The notes beneath the pieces are model-generated. The model had not been told where the DNA came from, did not search any database, and saw nothing but the letters and a program-made list of their open reading frames with translations. 41,861 bases of DNA from Chitinophagaceae bacterium (GTDB taxonomy: Bacteria; Bacteroidota; Bacteroidia; Chitinophagales; Chitinophagaceae), in the NCBI GenBank assembly GCA_020848815.1, contig JADLHL010000121.1, positions 1 through 41,861 of the forward strand, read 5' to 3'. Each line of letters opens with the position of its first letter. The first letter of the stretch is position 1. Positions 41,112 to 41,861 of this stretch are shown piece after piece. The position numbers were made by a program, and so were the translations under genes.

Positions 41112-41861
41112 TTATTCAATCCCGATGCCTGCATACCACAACCGGCCCGGAGCTACATTGAAAAAGCGGTTGGCCGCGGCATTGATATCGTTGCCGAGGC
41201 TGTATTTGGTATCCAGCAAATTATCGGCACCGGCAAATACATGCCAGCGTTGTTTTTTACCCAGCTTGCCTTTGTAGCCAGCCTTAGCACCCACCACCTG
41301 AAACGCCGTAGCTCTAAAAGTATTGGCATCGTTGAGCATGATGCTGCTGTTGTGGTAATAGTTGGCATTGAAGTAGAAGCCATATTTCATTTGCAAAATG
41401 GCCCGCATGGCTACCGTATTTTTGGGTACACCCGGTAGTTGTTTGCCGTTGTAGTTTACACCGAGTTTGTTGTAATCATTGTAGGTAAATGCGCTGTAAG
41501 TATGTGCGACTGAAATGTTCAGAAATTGTATGAAACTTTTTTGCACAAATGCATGAACGTAGTCAATTGCCGTTTCTACACCAGCCTGTCGGGTGCTGCC
41601 GGCATTGATGTAAAAATCGCCACCGCTCAGGTCTCTTTGTTGTACCAAAGTATTGTTGAGGTTAAAAATAAAACCGGTACTGGTGAGGCTTACTGTTTTG
41701 AATAACCGAACAGTTTGCGACAGCTCAACATTGTAGCCGGTTTCTGCTTCCAGATCGGTGCTGATGCGGCCGGTGCTGGGCAGCAATTCACTTACGGTAG
41801 GCGGCGAAAATCCTTTGCTCACTGTTATCTGTGTTTCCCAATTGTTTTTCCATTTGTAGCC
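41112..41861 (-). CDS. TonB-dependent receptor, C-terminal part
   Basis: The frame is open to the window edge, so this is the last 249 residues of a larger outer-membrane receptor. WETQITVSKGFSPPTVSELL is a typical barrel segment, and the end WHVFAGADNLLDTKYSLGND, FFNVAPGRLWYAGIGIE is the common final-strand pattern. It lies upstream of the cobalamin riboswitch in the same direction; the substrate cannot be told from this part. Confidence 0.88.
   Translation of the reverse strand, partial: GYKWKNNWETQITVSKGFSPPTVSELLPSTGRISTDLEAETGYNVELSQTVRLFKTVSLTSTGFIFNLNNTLVQQRDLSGGDFYINAGSTRQAGVETAIDYVHAFVQKSFIQFLNISVAHTYSAFTYNDYNKLGVNYNGKQLPGVPKNTVAMRAILQMKYGFYFNANYYHNSSIMLNDANTFRATAFQVVGAKAGYKGKLGKKQRWHVFAGADNLLDTKYSLGNDINAAANRFFNVAPGRLWYAGIGIE

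Overview
The window looks like a chromosomal segment of a Bacteroidota bacterium, most likely of the Chitinophagaceae type. The basis is gene content: a BlaI/M56-TonB pair, TlpA-like thiol oxidoreductases with large N-terminal domains, a BtuB-type receptor behind a cobalamin riboswitch, tsaE beside ald, an RlmK-like methyltransferase, and coding without strong Shine-Dalgarno sequences. The family assignment is an inference. I saw no rRNA, tRNA, CRISPR array or complete insertion sequence.

Left part (1-16.2 kb), mostly housekeeping: the 3' part of an arginase-family protein that has lost metal ligands; a CPA2 cation/proton antiporter convergent with a K+ channel; a PBP4-type D-Ala-D-Ala carboxypeptidase; a BlaI-like repressor with a BlaR1-like M56/TonB protein and two tandem operator palindromes; a DUF1801 protein; alanine dehydrogenase and TsaE; a copper P-type ATPase; a decayed toxin-antitoxin pair; a RecQ helicase; and an RlmK-like methyltransferase.

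Centre (16.3-30.7 kb), the most interesting part: a secreted-peptide island of about 14 kb, almost all on the minus strand. It holds five modules, each made of a small cysteine-rich precursor with a near-identical double-glycine-type leader, then a hairpin, then a TlpA/thioredoxin-fold protein of its own. Around them are a C39 peptidase-containing ABC exporter with an overlapping HlyD-like partner, a C39-like/VKOR/thioredoxin disulfide-forming fusion interrupted by an amber codon inside its CxxC region, and an XRE regulator. Related palindromes lie upstream of two modules and in the XRE/VKOR divergent promoter. One module is decaying (frameshifted precursor) and lies beside a 131-bp relic of the exporter gene. 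No radical SAM or lanthionine enzyme is visible. The content suggests cleavage and export of the peptides followed by periplasmic oxidation or isomerisation into disulfide-rich, knottin-like miniproteins, possibly antibacterial.

Right part (30.9-41.9 kb): FeoB; a 750-aa proline-rich protein I do not recognise; a likely operon on the minus strand of a CWC cysteine-rich protein, a Dph6-like PP-loop ATPase, XseA, XseB and a GNAT acetyltransferase; then a BtuB-like TonB-dependent receptor preceded by a cobalamin riboswitch; and the C-terminal part of another TonB-dependent receptor running off the window.
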